Shown here: positions 20,304 to 29,408 of the stretch, piece after piece | Layout: each line of letters starts with the position of its first letter | How positions within the stretch are numbered: the stretch's first letter is position 1 | Assembly (NCBI GenBank): GCA_024698125.1 | Contig: JAILRQ010000026.1 | Location: forward strand, 1-59,732 | Direction of reading: 5' to 3' | Source: Acholeplasmatales bacterium | Lineage (GTDB): Bacteria > Bacillota_I > Bacilli_A > Acholeplasmatales > Anaeroplasmataceae | Length of the DNA stretch: 59,732 nt | Notes under the pieces: model-generated | Told to the model about the DNA's origin: nothing | Databases searched by the model: none | Seen by the model: only the letters and a program-made list of their open reading frames with translations | Translations under genes and position numbers: made by a program

Positions 20304-20527
20304 GGCATAGGTTTAAAGAAAGGTTTTTGGAATTATGGGCGTCGAGATTTTGGAGAATAGCAATATATCTCGTAACAATAAAATGTCCCAATTTCAATTT
20401 ATTATTTTAATCTGCTTAAATCTAATGGAGAGTTTCATCTCGTATAAAGCAAACGAAAATAGGTATAAATATTAAATTGAAATTAAAACTAGCTTTCAAA
20501 TAATACAAAATATTGGAGGTAAAGAAA
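20304..20527 (+). ncRNA. Candidate IS110 bridge RNA region (5' non-coding end of the element)
   Basis: Roughly 220 nt non-coding upstream of the transposase. Foldable: AAT(ta)TGGG/CCCAATT enclosing CGAGAT/ATCTCG with a large loop, then GAGA/TCTC hairpin. Confidence 0.45.
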
Positions 20528-21721
20528 ATGAAAGGATTTTGTATTTCCTTAGATGTTTCTAAGGGCTCAAGCTTCTATCAAGGGTTTAAAGGGTTAGATG
20601 AACCAATAACAAAACCTAAAAAGATAGGACACAATTTAGAAGGCTTTAAAGAATTATTGAAGCTAAAAGATTCTATTAAGAAAGAATATAATTCTGACTG
20701 TATTGTAATATTTGAGGCGACGGGTATTTATCATAAGCCATTACAAACATTTCTAGATGAACATGAATTCAAATACGCAATTATTAGTCCTCTATTATCA
20801 GCCAAAGTAAGAAAGAGTGATATTAGAGGAACTAAAACAGACGCAAAAGATTGTGCATCGATATCTAAAGTATTCTATCTTAAAGAACTAAGAATTTATT
20901 CTAAAATGGATGAAATATATGGTGATTTGAAAGAAAAATGCCGCTATTATGACTTTTTAGTTGATGAAATGAAACGTTGGAAGGTTGAATTTAGAAGATT
21001 GCTAGACATTATCTATCCTGGTTTCGACAAGATATTTGATGATGTATATACCGATTATGTTCAAAATTTGTTACTCGAATATTCACACCCAGAAATCATT
21101 CGTAAAAAGAGATTAGATACTATAGCAAAATTTATTGAAAAGCATACATGTCATAAAGAAGCATTTTCATTAAAGCAAGCACAAGCTTTAAAAGATTACG
21201 CTGAAAATTGTGCATCAGGCTGTAGTTATAAGTCATATTTGGTATCTCAATTCGATACTGTTATTCATAATCTAAATGCCCAAATAAAACATTTAGAAAT
21301 AGCACTAGATGAAATAGTTGAACTAGCTAAGAATCTACCAAATTATGAGATTATAAAAAGTATACCTGGTATAGGGAGTAATTTGACATCTAGAATATTA
21401 GCTGAATTAGGAGATATCGATAGATTTGATAATGCAAGCCAGTTAGTAGCTTATGCAGGAATAGATCCTCAGATATATCAATCTGGTCAAATATCAGGAT
21501 TACATTTAAAGATATCTAAAAAAGGAAATAAGAAATTAAGGTGCCTATTATATTTGGCAGTAACATGTATGATTAAAACTAATAGAGATACAAAGATAGT
21601 GGAATTTTATAAAAGAAAAAAGGCAGATGGATTAGCAGCCCGTTCCGCCTTAGTAGCTTCTATGAATAAACTATTAAGAATAATTCATTCACTATGTAAA
21701 AATGGTTGTTTATTTAAATAA
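20528..21721 (+). CDS. IS110-family transposase (DEDD plus Transposase_20)
   Basis: SLDVSKGSS, IFEATGIYHKPL, RGTKTDAKDCASI, SIPGIGSNLTSRILAELGDI, FDNASQLVAYAGIDP, SGQISG. RBS GGAGGT upstream of ATG at 20528. Confidence 0.93.
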   Translation: MKGFCISLDVSKGSSFYQGFKGLDEPITKPKKIGHNLEGFKELLKLKDSIKKEYNSDCIVIFEATGIYHKPLQTFLDEHEFKYAIISPLLSAKVRKSDIRGTKTDAKDCASISKVFYLKELRIYSKMDEIYGDLKEKCRYYDFLVDEMKRWKVEFRRLLDIIYPGFDKIFDDVYTDYVQNLLLEYSHPEIIRKKRLDTIAKFIEKHTCHKEAFSLKQAQALKDYAENCASGCSYKSYLVSQFDTVIHNLNAQIKHLEIALDEIVELAKNLPNYEIIKSIPGIGSNLTSRILAELGDIDRFDNASQLVAYAGIDPQIYQSGQISGLHLKISKKGNKKLRCLLYLAVTCMIKTNRDTKIVEFYKRKKADGLAARSALVASMNKLLRIIHSLCKNGCLFK

Positions 21722-21754
21722 CCATCTACATTATACCATATAATTTTTAAAAAT

Positions 21755-21776
21755 GCCTCTTTTTGAGGTTTTTTGG
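21755..21776 (+). terminator. Terminator after the IS110 transposase
   Basis: GCCTC-TTTTT-GAGG-TTTTTT. Confidence 0.6.
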
Positions 21777-21865
21777 TCTTGGTTTAATAATATACGTTAA
21801 TTCATATGGAAAATTATTAAATTAATACTTGATTTTCCTTATCTAATTTTTTATTTGAGAAAAAG

Positions 21866-21916
21866 TAAAACGTTTTCAACAAAACTGTTGACAATGAAAA
21901 CGCTTTATTATATAAT
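21866..21916 (+). promoter_or_regulatory. Consensus promoter with two cre/LacI-type operators
   Basis: TTGACA (21888-21893), 17-nt spacer, TATAAT (21911-21916); TAAAACGTTTTCAA at 21866-21879; ATGAAAACGCTTTAT at 21894-21908 inside the spacer. Confidence 0.75.
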
Positions 21917-21921
21917 AATAG

Positions 21922-22100
21922 CAGAACTTGAGAGAGTTTTACTAATCACAGCATAGAAAAAAATTATGTAGGAGTGATTTAAGCTGTATTGTGATTAGGG
22001 ATGGAGATACTAAATACTAGCGTTTAGTATGGAGTCTTTATAAAAGCTGCTCGGCTTGCTAGATTTCAGGGGGCAAGAAGAGAATTATCTCTTCTTTTTT
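21922..22100 (+). ncRNA. Candidate trans-acting sRNA of about 180 nt (possible 6S-like or carbon-regulated sRNA)
   Basis: Own perfect promoter; CTAATCACA/TGTGATTAG stem; ATACTAAA/TTTAGTAT hairpin; terminator AAGAAGAG-AATTAT-CTCTTCTT-TTTT. The downstream gene has its own -10. Confidence 0.65.
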
Positions 22101-22137
22101 CTTTGTAAATTTGATATAATATAAATGGTGATTAATA

Positions 22138-22974
22138 ATGCAAAATAATGAGTTTACAAATTACAGGGATGAAATAAGATATTTCTTAGATAATCCTGGT
22201 AAATATGATCATGTTTCATTTACTGAAGAAACATATAGAAGCAATGTAGAGGCTATGTTCCCTACAATTTTTGATGAAAAGAATCCAGCAGATCCTGCTG
22301 AGACTGCAGCATACCTTTGTGGTAAGGCTTGCGAGATTAATATTTTAAAGGTAGTACGTCCTGAGTTTAAGTCAGTATTCCTTTCAAGAAAGGAAGTTAC
22401 TACAGGTATTACATTTAATCTTCCTCGTCATCTTGAGGATATTGCCTTAGAGATTATGGATTCTTGTGAGGATGCAGTAAATACATTTGTTCATGATAAG
22501 AATCCTGATATGAAGCAGGTATTACTAGATATTCAGTTTATTGCAGAGCATATGGTAAAGATTCATAAGCTTTATGATATAGAGCCAGAGGGATATAAGA
22601 ATAGCGAGATTGCATTCCCATCAGAGCTTTATATTTACGCAAACAATATTGCATTAAAGGCTTTAGCAGAAAAGGGATATAAGGTACTTGGTACATCAGA
22701 TAACTTTAACGCTCCAGTTTCAGTTGTTCTAGATAAGCCAGACCATGAAAGAATTGCTGTTTTAGAGCAGGTAACTATTGCTCCTAAGACTGCAAAGTTC
22801 ACAACAGCTAAGGTTATTGATCTTAAGGCTTATGCAGAAAAGGAAAGAATTAATCCTTATTGCCTTGGAATTATGGTTGAGCCAGAGGACGAGAAGGATA
22901 GAAGTAAGGGTATTGTAGTTAAGGGTAAGAGAGCCCAAATTAAGCTTACTGATTTCATTCCAGCTAATAAGTAA
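22138..22974 (+). CDS. Hypothetical cytosolic protein
   Basis: 278 aa ORF with promoter-like GATATAAT upstream; no family recognised. Confidence 0.6.
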   Translation: MQNNEFTNYRDEIRYFLDNPGKYDHVSFTEETYRSNVEAMFPTIFDEKNPADPAETAAYLCGKACEINILKVVRPEFKSVFLSRKEVTTGITFNLPRHLEDIALEIMDSCEDAVNTFVHDKNPDMKQVLLDIQFIAEHMVKIHKLYDIEPEGYKNSEIAFPSELYIYANNIALKALAEKGYKVLGTSDNFNAPVSVVLDKPDHERIAVLEQVTIAPKTAKFTTAKVIDLKAYAEKERINPYCLGIMVEPEDEKDRSKGIVVKGKRAQIKLTDFIPANK

Positions 22975-23036
22975 TATAGATAAGGTATATCGAATGATAT
23001 ACCTTTTATTTTTACTTTTTCAAAATATAATTTAGC

Positions 23037-23092
23037 CAAAAATGATTAATTATTGATACTTTTTTATCAAAAATGAATAATTATTGTATAAT
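23037..23092 (+). promoter_or_regulatory. Direct repeats overlapping a putative promoter of the EAL gene
   Basis: CAAAAATGATTAATTATTG (23037) and CAAAAATGAATAATTATTG (23068), period 31 bp, running into -10 TATAAT at 23087-23092. Confidence 0.45.
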
Positions 23093-23293
23093 TTTTAACT
23101 TCATAGTATAATAAAAATATATTTTGAATCAATTTTTTGTACGGAGAGAAAAGAACAAAGAGGTTTTTTTAATAAAAGATAGGGTGTTTTATAGCGCATT
23201 ATTTTCTTTTGATATTTACATTAATGCGTTTTTAATCGTGTCAAGAAATTATTCTATATATAATACTATATTTGGTGGAGAGGGAGTGAGGAT

Positions 23294-25201
23294 ATGAATA
23301 TATTATTACAATTGGCTGGAGTTGCTGTGATGATAGTAATCTTCATATTTTACTTTGTTGAAAGGAAGAGTGCTGTTAGAAGTAATCAGATGTTTTTATA
23401 CCAGGCAATTTCAATCTTTGCGTCACTTATATTAGACATATTGTCGATTGTTATGATAAATGAGCCTGAGGTGTTTAATATATATCTTACAAAGTTTGTA
23501 TGTAAATTGTATTTAGTGACGGTAGTTCTTGTTGTATGTCTTGGACTTGTATATTGCCTTGGAGATATTGAACGAATTAATTTTAAGTTCTTTAGTAGAA
23601 TGTGTATGACAACCTTTATTATGCTTATGATTGGTATAGCTTTAATTTTATTTACACCAATTACTGTTGTACATGATCCAAATGGATTAAATGATTATAC
23701 CGAAGGTATTCCTATTATTGTAACCTATACAGAATCCTTTATAGTAATGGCAATTACTGTTGCTATAGTTGTTAGATATAGGAAGCATATATATCGTAAA
23801 AGGGTAATAGGAGTATTTACCTTTATTACTCTTTGGGTTGTAGGATCTGGTCTTCAAGGAATATTTAATTATATGTTCTCTGATTTAGGAATTACAGTTT
23901 TAAGTGTTTCCTTATCTGAGGCTTTAGGTTCTCTTGTAATATATATCATGCTAGAGAATCCATCACTTAATGAGGATAAAATTACTGGCGCCTTGAATCA
24001 AAGAGCCTTCAATGAATATGCGACTCTTTGTATGAAGAAGCATTTAGAAAAGGAATTCATTTTAATTAATTATGATACTGATATGTCAAATACCATATTA
24101 AGCTATGATGAGTTTTCTAAATCAATTACTAAGACGCTTATGAGCTATAATATAGAAAAGATATTTAAAAATGATAGAAATGATTTTATTGTAGTACGTA
24201 AGAAGAATGGAGCTCGTGATTTAAAGTCTGTAGCTGCAGAATTCAAGGATGACTTTTATAAGAATAATGATATTTTGGTAAGTGTTGGATATAAGATACT
24301 ACATTTTAACGATTTGACATTATTTAAGGATGCGAATGACTTTTTAGAGGTTATGAGATACTTAAATATAAATCTTGCTGAAAAGGATAGAGGTATATAT
24401 GAAATCACTGAGGAGATAGTTAGTGAGGTTCATAATAGCTTTGAATTAAAGAAAAAATGTGATATGGCCTTAGCTAAGGGTAATGTTGAGGTATTTTATC
24501 AACCGATATATTCAAATGATGCAGATAGCTTTACAGCAGCAGAGGCTCTTGTAAGGCTAAGAGATGATGATGGTAATTTAATATATCCTAAGGACTTCAT
24601 AGTTGATATGGAGCATGATGGAAAGATTTTGGATCTTGGTAAGAAGGTTTTTGAATCGGTATGCTTATTTATTTGTGAGCATAATATGGAGGAGCTAGGT
24701 CTTCATTATATTGAGGTTAATCTATCAACTATTCAATGTATGCAGGAAGGCTTTGCAGATAGCTTTATTCGTATTGTAAAGAGATATGGGGTTAATCCTA
24801 AATATATTAATTTTGAAATTACTGAGACTGGTGAAGAGGCTAAGCAAAGCCTATTAAGAAATATGAGAATACTAAAGGAATATGGATTTAGCTTCTCACT
24901 TGATGATTTTGGTACTGGTAACGCAAATCTTAATTATATAGTTGAGATGCCAGTAGATATTGTAAAGTTTGATAAGGGTATGGTTGATAGCTATTTTAAA
25001 AATGGAATAGCTAAATATGTTATGGATAGTGCCATATCAATGATTAAGGGACTTAAATATAAGGTCGTTTTTGAGGGTATAGAAGAGGATGAGCAGATAA
25101 ATGTAGCCAGAGCAATTAAGGTTGACTATATTCAAGGATATTATTATTCTAAGCCTATATCAAGGGATAGCTTTATTGAGTTCTTAACTGCAAATAATTA
25201 A
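23294..25201 (+). CDS. Membrane EAL-domain (c-di-GMP phosphodiesterase-type) protein with degenerate GGDEF-like region
   Basis: Multiple N-terminal TMs; AAEALVRLRD, EVNLS, FEITET, LDDFGTG, IVKFDK, VFEGIE, QGYYYSKP. No GGDEF motif. Confidence 0.88.
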   Translation: MNILLQLAGVAVMIVIFIFYFVERKSAVRSNQMFLYQAISIFASLILDILSIVMINEPEVFNIYLTKFVCKLYLVTVVLVVCLGLVYCLGDIERINFKFFSRMCMTTFIMLMIGIALILFTPITVVHDPNGLNDYTEGIPIIVTYTESFIVMAITVAIVVRYRKHIYRKRVIGVFTFITLWVVGSGLQGIFNYMFSDLGITVLSVSLSEALGSLVIYIMLENPSLNEDKITGALNQRAFNEYATLCMKKHLEKEFILINYDTDMSNTILSYDEFSKSITKTLMSYNIEKIFKNDRNDFIVVRKKNGARDLKSVAAEFKDDFYKNNDILVSVGYKILHFNDLTLFKDANDFLEVMRYLNINLAEKDRGIYEITEEIVSEVHNSFELKKKCDMALAKGNVEVFYQPIYSNDADSFTAAEALVRLRDDDGNLIYPKDFIVDMEHDGKILDLGKKVFESVCLFICEHNMEELGLHYIEVNLSTIQCMQEGFADSFIRIVKRYGVNPKYINFEITETGEEAKQSLLRNMRILKEYGFSFSLDDFGTGNANLNYIVEMPVDIVKFDKGMVDSYFKNGIAKYVMDSAISMIKGLKYKVVFEGIEEDEQINVARAIKVDYIQGYYYSKPISRDSFIEFLTANN

Positions 25202-25309
25202 AGGGATTGAAAAATCCCTTTTTTTACGGCTTTATATTGCTTATGGTATAAATACCTATAGACATAAGAAAAACCCTTTGGATTTTCTCCAAAGGGCTAT
25301 ATTATTGGA

Positions 25310-28300
25310 TTATTCAAATGTCTTTAAAGTGAATAGTAATCCGTTATTGTAAGAATATGTGAATGACTCCATGAAAGTTGCCATATTTGTAGTCCACCAA
25401 TCAGAAGTGATCATTGTAGAATTGAATACAGCTGTACCCTTCCACTCGCAATTATATGTTTCAGCTGCATAATACTCATCAGCTGTAGCATAGCTTGATG
25501 ATTCAGCATCGAAATCATCTAGCATATAATAGTTATTCTCGAATGTTGTGTATTCATTAATTGTATAATACTTAGTTGTACCAATTGATGTTGTAGTTGT
25601 AAGGTTAGTTGAAACAATTGGTCCAGCCTTACTACTTCCATCAGATACAGTTCCGTAGCATACGTTATTCTTTATTGTGATATATCCAGATGAACGTCCT
25701 CCAACGATTCCTCCTGCATAAGAAGAAGTTGACTTTAGAATTCCTCCGAATACACAGTTGCTAACAACGATTTCAGCAGAAGTAGATTGAGGGTCAACAC
25801 GTCCTAGGATTCCTCCAGAATATTGGTTATAAATATAGATTCCTTGGTTAACATAGCATGAATCAATATAGATGTTTGCAGCATATTGAACATGGGCAAG
25901 GATTCCTCCAACATACTTTCCACCAGTATAAGTCTTATTACCAGCAGCGTCTGTTGTATAGTATCCTGAACTTACTTGGTAAGTTGTTGATGTAGCATAT
26001 AATGCACAGTTTGTAATTGTTACAGTTGGTAATGAAGTAGCAGAGTTATCTCCCTTAACCTCTCCAACAATTCCTCCAACTCTTTGGTAAGCATTTACTG
26101 AACAGTTGTAGCAGAAGATGTTAGAAATCTCACAATCTCCACCTTCAACAGATCCAACAAGGATAGCTGTCTTACCACCAGATCCAGAAGTGATATCCTC
26201 TTGATTTACATGAACCTCAGATAACTTAATGTTCTTAATAATAGCATTAGAAGCCTTAAAGAATAATCCTCCACCTTCTCCAGTTACAGAGATGTTAAGG
26301 TTAGAGATAGTATGTCCATCTCCATCGAAATATCCCTTGAACTTAGTTGTAGATGAAGATTGAGTTAATGTTACATCTCCACAGTTGATATCAGCTGTAA
26401 GCTTATAAGCTCCAGTTCCTTCATTTAATGCAGTGATTAGCTCATCATATGTATCGATAAGAGCAGTTGGCTCTACACCAGTAATCTTATAAGGTGTTCC
26501 AAGACCTACTGAATTCTCGACTACAATATAAATATCAATTGCAGTTTCTTGAACTGTAATAGGTAATGAAAGTGAGAAGCTACGTGATGATAATGAGGTA
26601 GATGTAGCAGTTGAAACAACTGTAACACTTGATGAAGAAGCAGCCTTAACCTCAGCAGCAGTTAATGCAGTGTCTCCTGTTGCAACAGCAGCAGCATAAA
26701 CTGTTCCAGATGTATAGTTTACATCTCCAGTAATAGTTACAGCATCATCAATAATAGAGTTTAGATATGCAGAAGCAGTAGTAACCTCTAATGTATCTGT
26801 TGGATCAACTAGAGTGATTACTCTATACTTAACAACATCATTGTATCCATTAATTGAGAATTTATAAGTAATTAGGTAAGTACCTGCAGCTGAAACTGAA
26901 GATACAGTTGTATATCCAGAAGCATTTAAAGCATCTGACTCTGATAGATAATCAGATACATATTGAATCTTTGTAGTAGCAGTATAATCAGTTCCTTGAG
27001 TAAGAACTAATCTTGTAGAAGTATAATCATATACATTATATGAATTAACCTCAACTGCAGTATCAGTTGTATATTGAGTTACATTATCAATTCCTGTAAC
27101 CTCACCAACTCTTGGGTCTAGAGCTTGGCACTTAACTGTGAATGACTTAGTATAATTTTTTCCACCAACAGTAATTGTAGCTGTTAATGTAACAGTTGTA
27201 TCAGTGTTAATTCTATCAGCTAGAGTTCCATAGCAGTAGTTAGTTCCATTTGTAACCTCAGTCACATCAGAAATACTAATTGTGTTAGTATCAGATGAAG
27301 TCCAAGTGATATCAACACCTCTAATTGAGCAAGGTAGGTAGATATCATTGTAGATATAGTCTGAGCATACAGATAAATCAATTGAATCAATTACCTCACG
27401 AGCAGTAGTAGCATCATCTGACTCATTTTCTGCAGGTGCAGTAAATGTATAGTGATTGTAAGTATCAGAAGTAGCATTTAGGTTAGCTCCTGTTTGAATT
27501 TGGTTAGTTACTGCGGCAGCAACACCCCAAGTTCCATTTAAGTTAAGAGAACCATCATCATTTCTGAAGTAATCATGGAAGTTTGCTGTTCCAGCCCTAG
27601 TAATTAGGCTGATTGGGTTTGTATCATCAACAGCAGAACCATTTGTTGGGTCTGTCCACTCAGATACCTGCTTAGATGTAATAAATCCATCTCCTGCTTG
27701 AACTGATAAGCATCCATCTGCAACATATGCAGTTTGATTTTGAATTAGAATTGAATTGTTGATTGAACCATTAAACTCGTCATCTGAATAATTAATGTTT
27801 TTACTATTGCTAGAGTAATATGAAATAACTCCATCATAGTAGTTCTTATTAGCAGCGATTGCACTACGGTTAAGATTAATATTATCATATTCCTTAGAGT
27901 AGATTCCACTATCACCATGTCCATATTGTCCGTTGTTAACAGCAGTACAGTTAGAAATAGAAATTACTCCTGGGTTAGAGTTGTCAGTAAATCCATGGGC
28001 AAAGTTCCATGCAGAAATACAGTTATCAACTACAACCTGACCAGGTACAGAAGTACCTCCAAGCTTAAATCCGTTTCCATCTCCATCGAAGTCCTCATAT
28101 AGAGCATTCTTTGCATCGTTTAGCTTATGTCCATTTTGGAAGGCTACACAGTTTTGAATTCTTACAAGTCCAAGACTTCCTGAATCCTGCTTAGCATATA
28201 GATCCCATCCATCATCAACGTTCCAGTAAGCCATACATCCATCGAATACATTGTTATATCCAACAGTAAGCTTAGCTGCGAATCCATCGGCATCCTCTCC

Positions 28301-29242
28301 ACCATCATCACTGTTATTAAATGATGTACAATTTAATACTAGGTTATTTGAAGGCCATTGGTCTAGATATGGTTGAGTAGATCCACTATAACGAGAAATT
28401 TGAAGTCCTGTATCATGGTTTTCAGTAAATACACAGTTCTCAACACGGTTATTAGATGAACCAAGAAGAAGTCCGTTATCTCCAGCACCCTTAACAGTGA
28501 AGTTATAGAACTGGTGGTAATCTCCTGAAAGCTTAATACCTGCATTAGCATCAGCCTCTTGCATTTTTGAGAAGTCAAGAATAACATCGTTAGCTCCAGC
28601 TCCAGTAATCTTAGTTATATGGTTAGCATCTCCTCTAGCTCCAAATACTAGAGTATACTTTTCAGTATATGTTCCTTCTGTAAGAATAATCTCGCATCCA
28701 GGCTTGTAAACTCTTGAAGCCTCGAATAAAGACATAGCCTTACTCTTCTTAGAACCATCGTTTTCTGGTGAACCAGTTGGTGAAACATAAATTGTATCTT
28801 GGTCAACAGTCCAACGAGCATATGCAACAAGGTTTCCTTGTGGCATTTCAGTATAATAGAATGGAGTAGATAAACCTTGGTCTACATACCATCCTTCAAA
28901 TGTATAACCCTCCTTAACTGGAGTAGGAAGCCAAGTAAGCTCCTGTCCTACATTTGCTTGAACGTTTACAACTGAGTTCTTATCTCCATCATAAACATAT
29001 AATCCATTGCTATCTACTGTAAGATTACCATCAGAATCTCTTTCATAATCTCCATCATAGAATGAAATAGTATAATACTCTTTTGAAGTATCAACAGTAT
29101 AAGGTGAAGTTAAATCTTCAGTTGTTGATGTATCATCATCTGTTGTATCATTGTTACTAGAATTTCTACAAGAAGCTAAGCTTACAAGAGCTAGTCCCAT
29201 AGCAAAAGAAGTATAAATCAATTTTTTCTTCATAATTATCAT
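25310..29242 (-). CDS. Large lipoprotein with InlB repeat, PL9-like pectate lyase domain and C-terminal GLUG-like repeats
   Basis: Lipobox LASC; EGYTFEGWYVD; DADGFAAKLTVGYNN, NVDDGWDLYAK, GNGFKLGG; C-terminal GGIVGEVKG / GGILGRVD / GGIVGGRSSG repeats. Confidence 0.85.
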   Translation of the reverse strand: MIIMKKKLIYTSFAMGLALVSLASCRNSSNNDTTDDDTSTTEDLTSPYTVDTSKEYYTISFYDGDYERDSDGNLTVDSNGLYVYDGDKNSVVNVQANVGQELTWLPTPVKEGYTFEGWYVDQGLSTPFYYTEMPQGNLVAYARWTVDQDTIYVSPTGSPENDGSKKSKAMSLFEASRVYKPGCEIILTEGTYTEKYTLVFGARGDANHITKITGAGANDVILDFSKMQEADANAGIKLSGDYHQFYNFTVKGAGDNGLLLGSSNNRVENCVFTENHDTGLQISRYSGSTQPYLDQWPSNNLVLNCTSFNNSDDGGEDADGFAAKLTVGYNNVFDGCMAYWNVDDGWDLYAKQDSGSLGLVRIQNCVAFQNGHKLNDAKNALYEDFDGDGNGFKLGGTSVPGQVVVDNCISAWNFAHGFTDNSNPGVISISNCTAVNNGQYGHGDSGIYSKEYDNINLNRSAIAANKNYYDGVISYYSSNSKNINYSDDEFNGSINNSILIQNQTAYVADGCLSVQAGDGFITSKQVSEWTDPTNGSAVDDTNPISLITRAGTANFHDYFRNDDGSLNLNGTWGVAAAVTNQIQTGANLNATSDTYNHYTFTAPAENESDDATTAREVIDSIDLSVCSDYIYNDIYLPCSIRGVDITWTSSDTNTISISDVTEVTNGTNYCYGTLADRINTDTTVTLTATITVGGKNYTKSFTVKCQALDPRVGEVTGIDNVTQYTTDTAVEVNSYNVYDYTSTRLVLTQGTDYTATTKIQYVSDYLSESDALNASGYTTVSSVSAAGTYLITYKFSINGYNDVVKYRVITLVDPTDTLEVTTASAYLNSIIDDAVTITGDVNYTSGTVYAAAVATGDTALTAAEVKAASSSSVTVVSTATSTSLSSRSFSLSLPITVQETAIDIYIVVENSVGLGTPYKITGVEPTALIDTYDELITALNEGTGAYKLTADINCGDVTLTQSSSTTKFKGYFDGDGHTISNLNISVTGEGGGLFFKASNAIIKNIKLSEVHVNQEDITSGSGGKTAILVGSVEGGDCEISNIFCYNCSVNAYQRVGGIVGEVKGDNSATSLPTVTITNCALYATSTTYQVSSGYYTTDAAGNKTYTGGKYVGGILAHVQYAANIYIDSCYVNQGIYIYNQYSGGILGRVDPQSTSAEIVVSNCVFGGILKSTSSYAGGIVGGRSSGYITIKNNVCYGTVSDGSSKAGPIVSTNLTTTTSIGTTKYYTINEYTTFENNYYMLDDFDAESSSYATADEYYAAETYNCEWKGTAVFNSTMITSDWWTTNMATFMESFTYSYNNGLLFTLKTFE

Positions 29243-29277
29243 TTAATTCCTTTCTCTAAATTAAAAATTGCATATTA

Positions 29278-29306
29278 ATTATACAATAAAACGTTTTCAA
29301 TTTCAA
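29278..29306 (-). promoter_or_regulatory. Promoter of the PL9-like gene with cre/LacI-type operator in the spacer
   Basis: Minus strand: TTGAAA-17 nt (TTGAAAACGTTTTATTG)-TATAAT. Confidence 0.7.
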
Positions 29307-29408
29307 CTATGTTATTATAATTTAAATATATTATAATATTTATAGGTGATGACGCATTAGCGTTTTTCATTATGCAGAAAATAAAATGCAAAAAGATATA
29401 AATTCTTA

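Larger units (their letters stand above)
20304..21830 (+). mobile_element. IS110-family insertion sequence (boundaries not resolved)
   Basis: Intact IS110 transposase with non-coding flanks; no terminal inverted repeats expected for this family. Confidence 0.7.

Noticed and set aside
21922-22100. SRP/4.5S RNA or RNase P RNA
   Set aside because: No GGAAG...GCAGC SRP apical loop and no RNase P P4 core.
28363-28830. Small minus-strand ORFs inside the PL9-like gene
   Set aside because: Alternative frames of a single long intact ORF; no RBS support.
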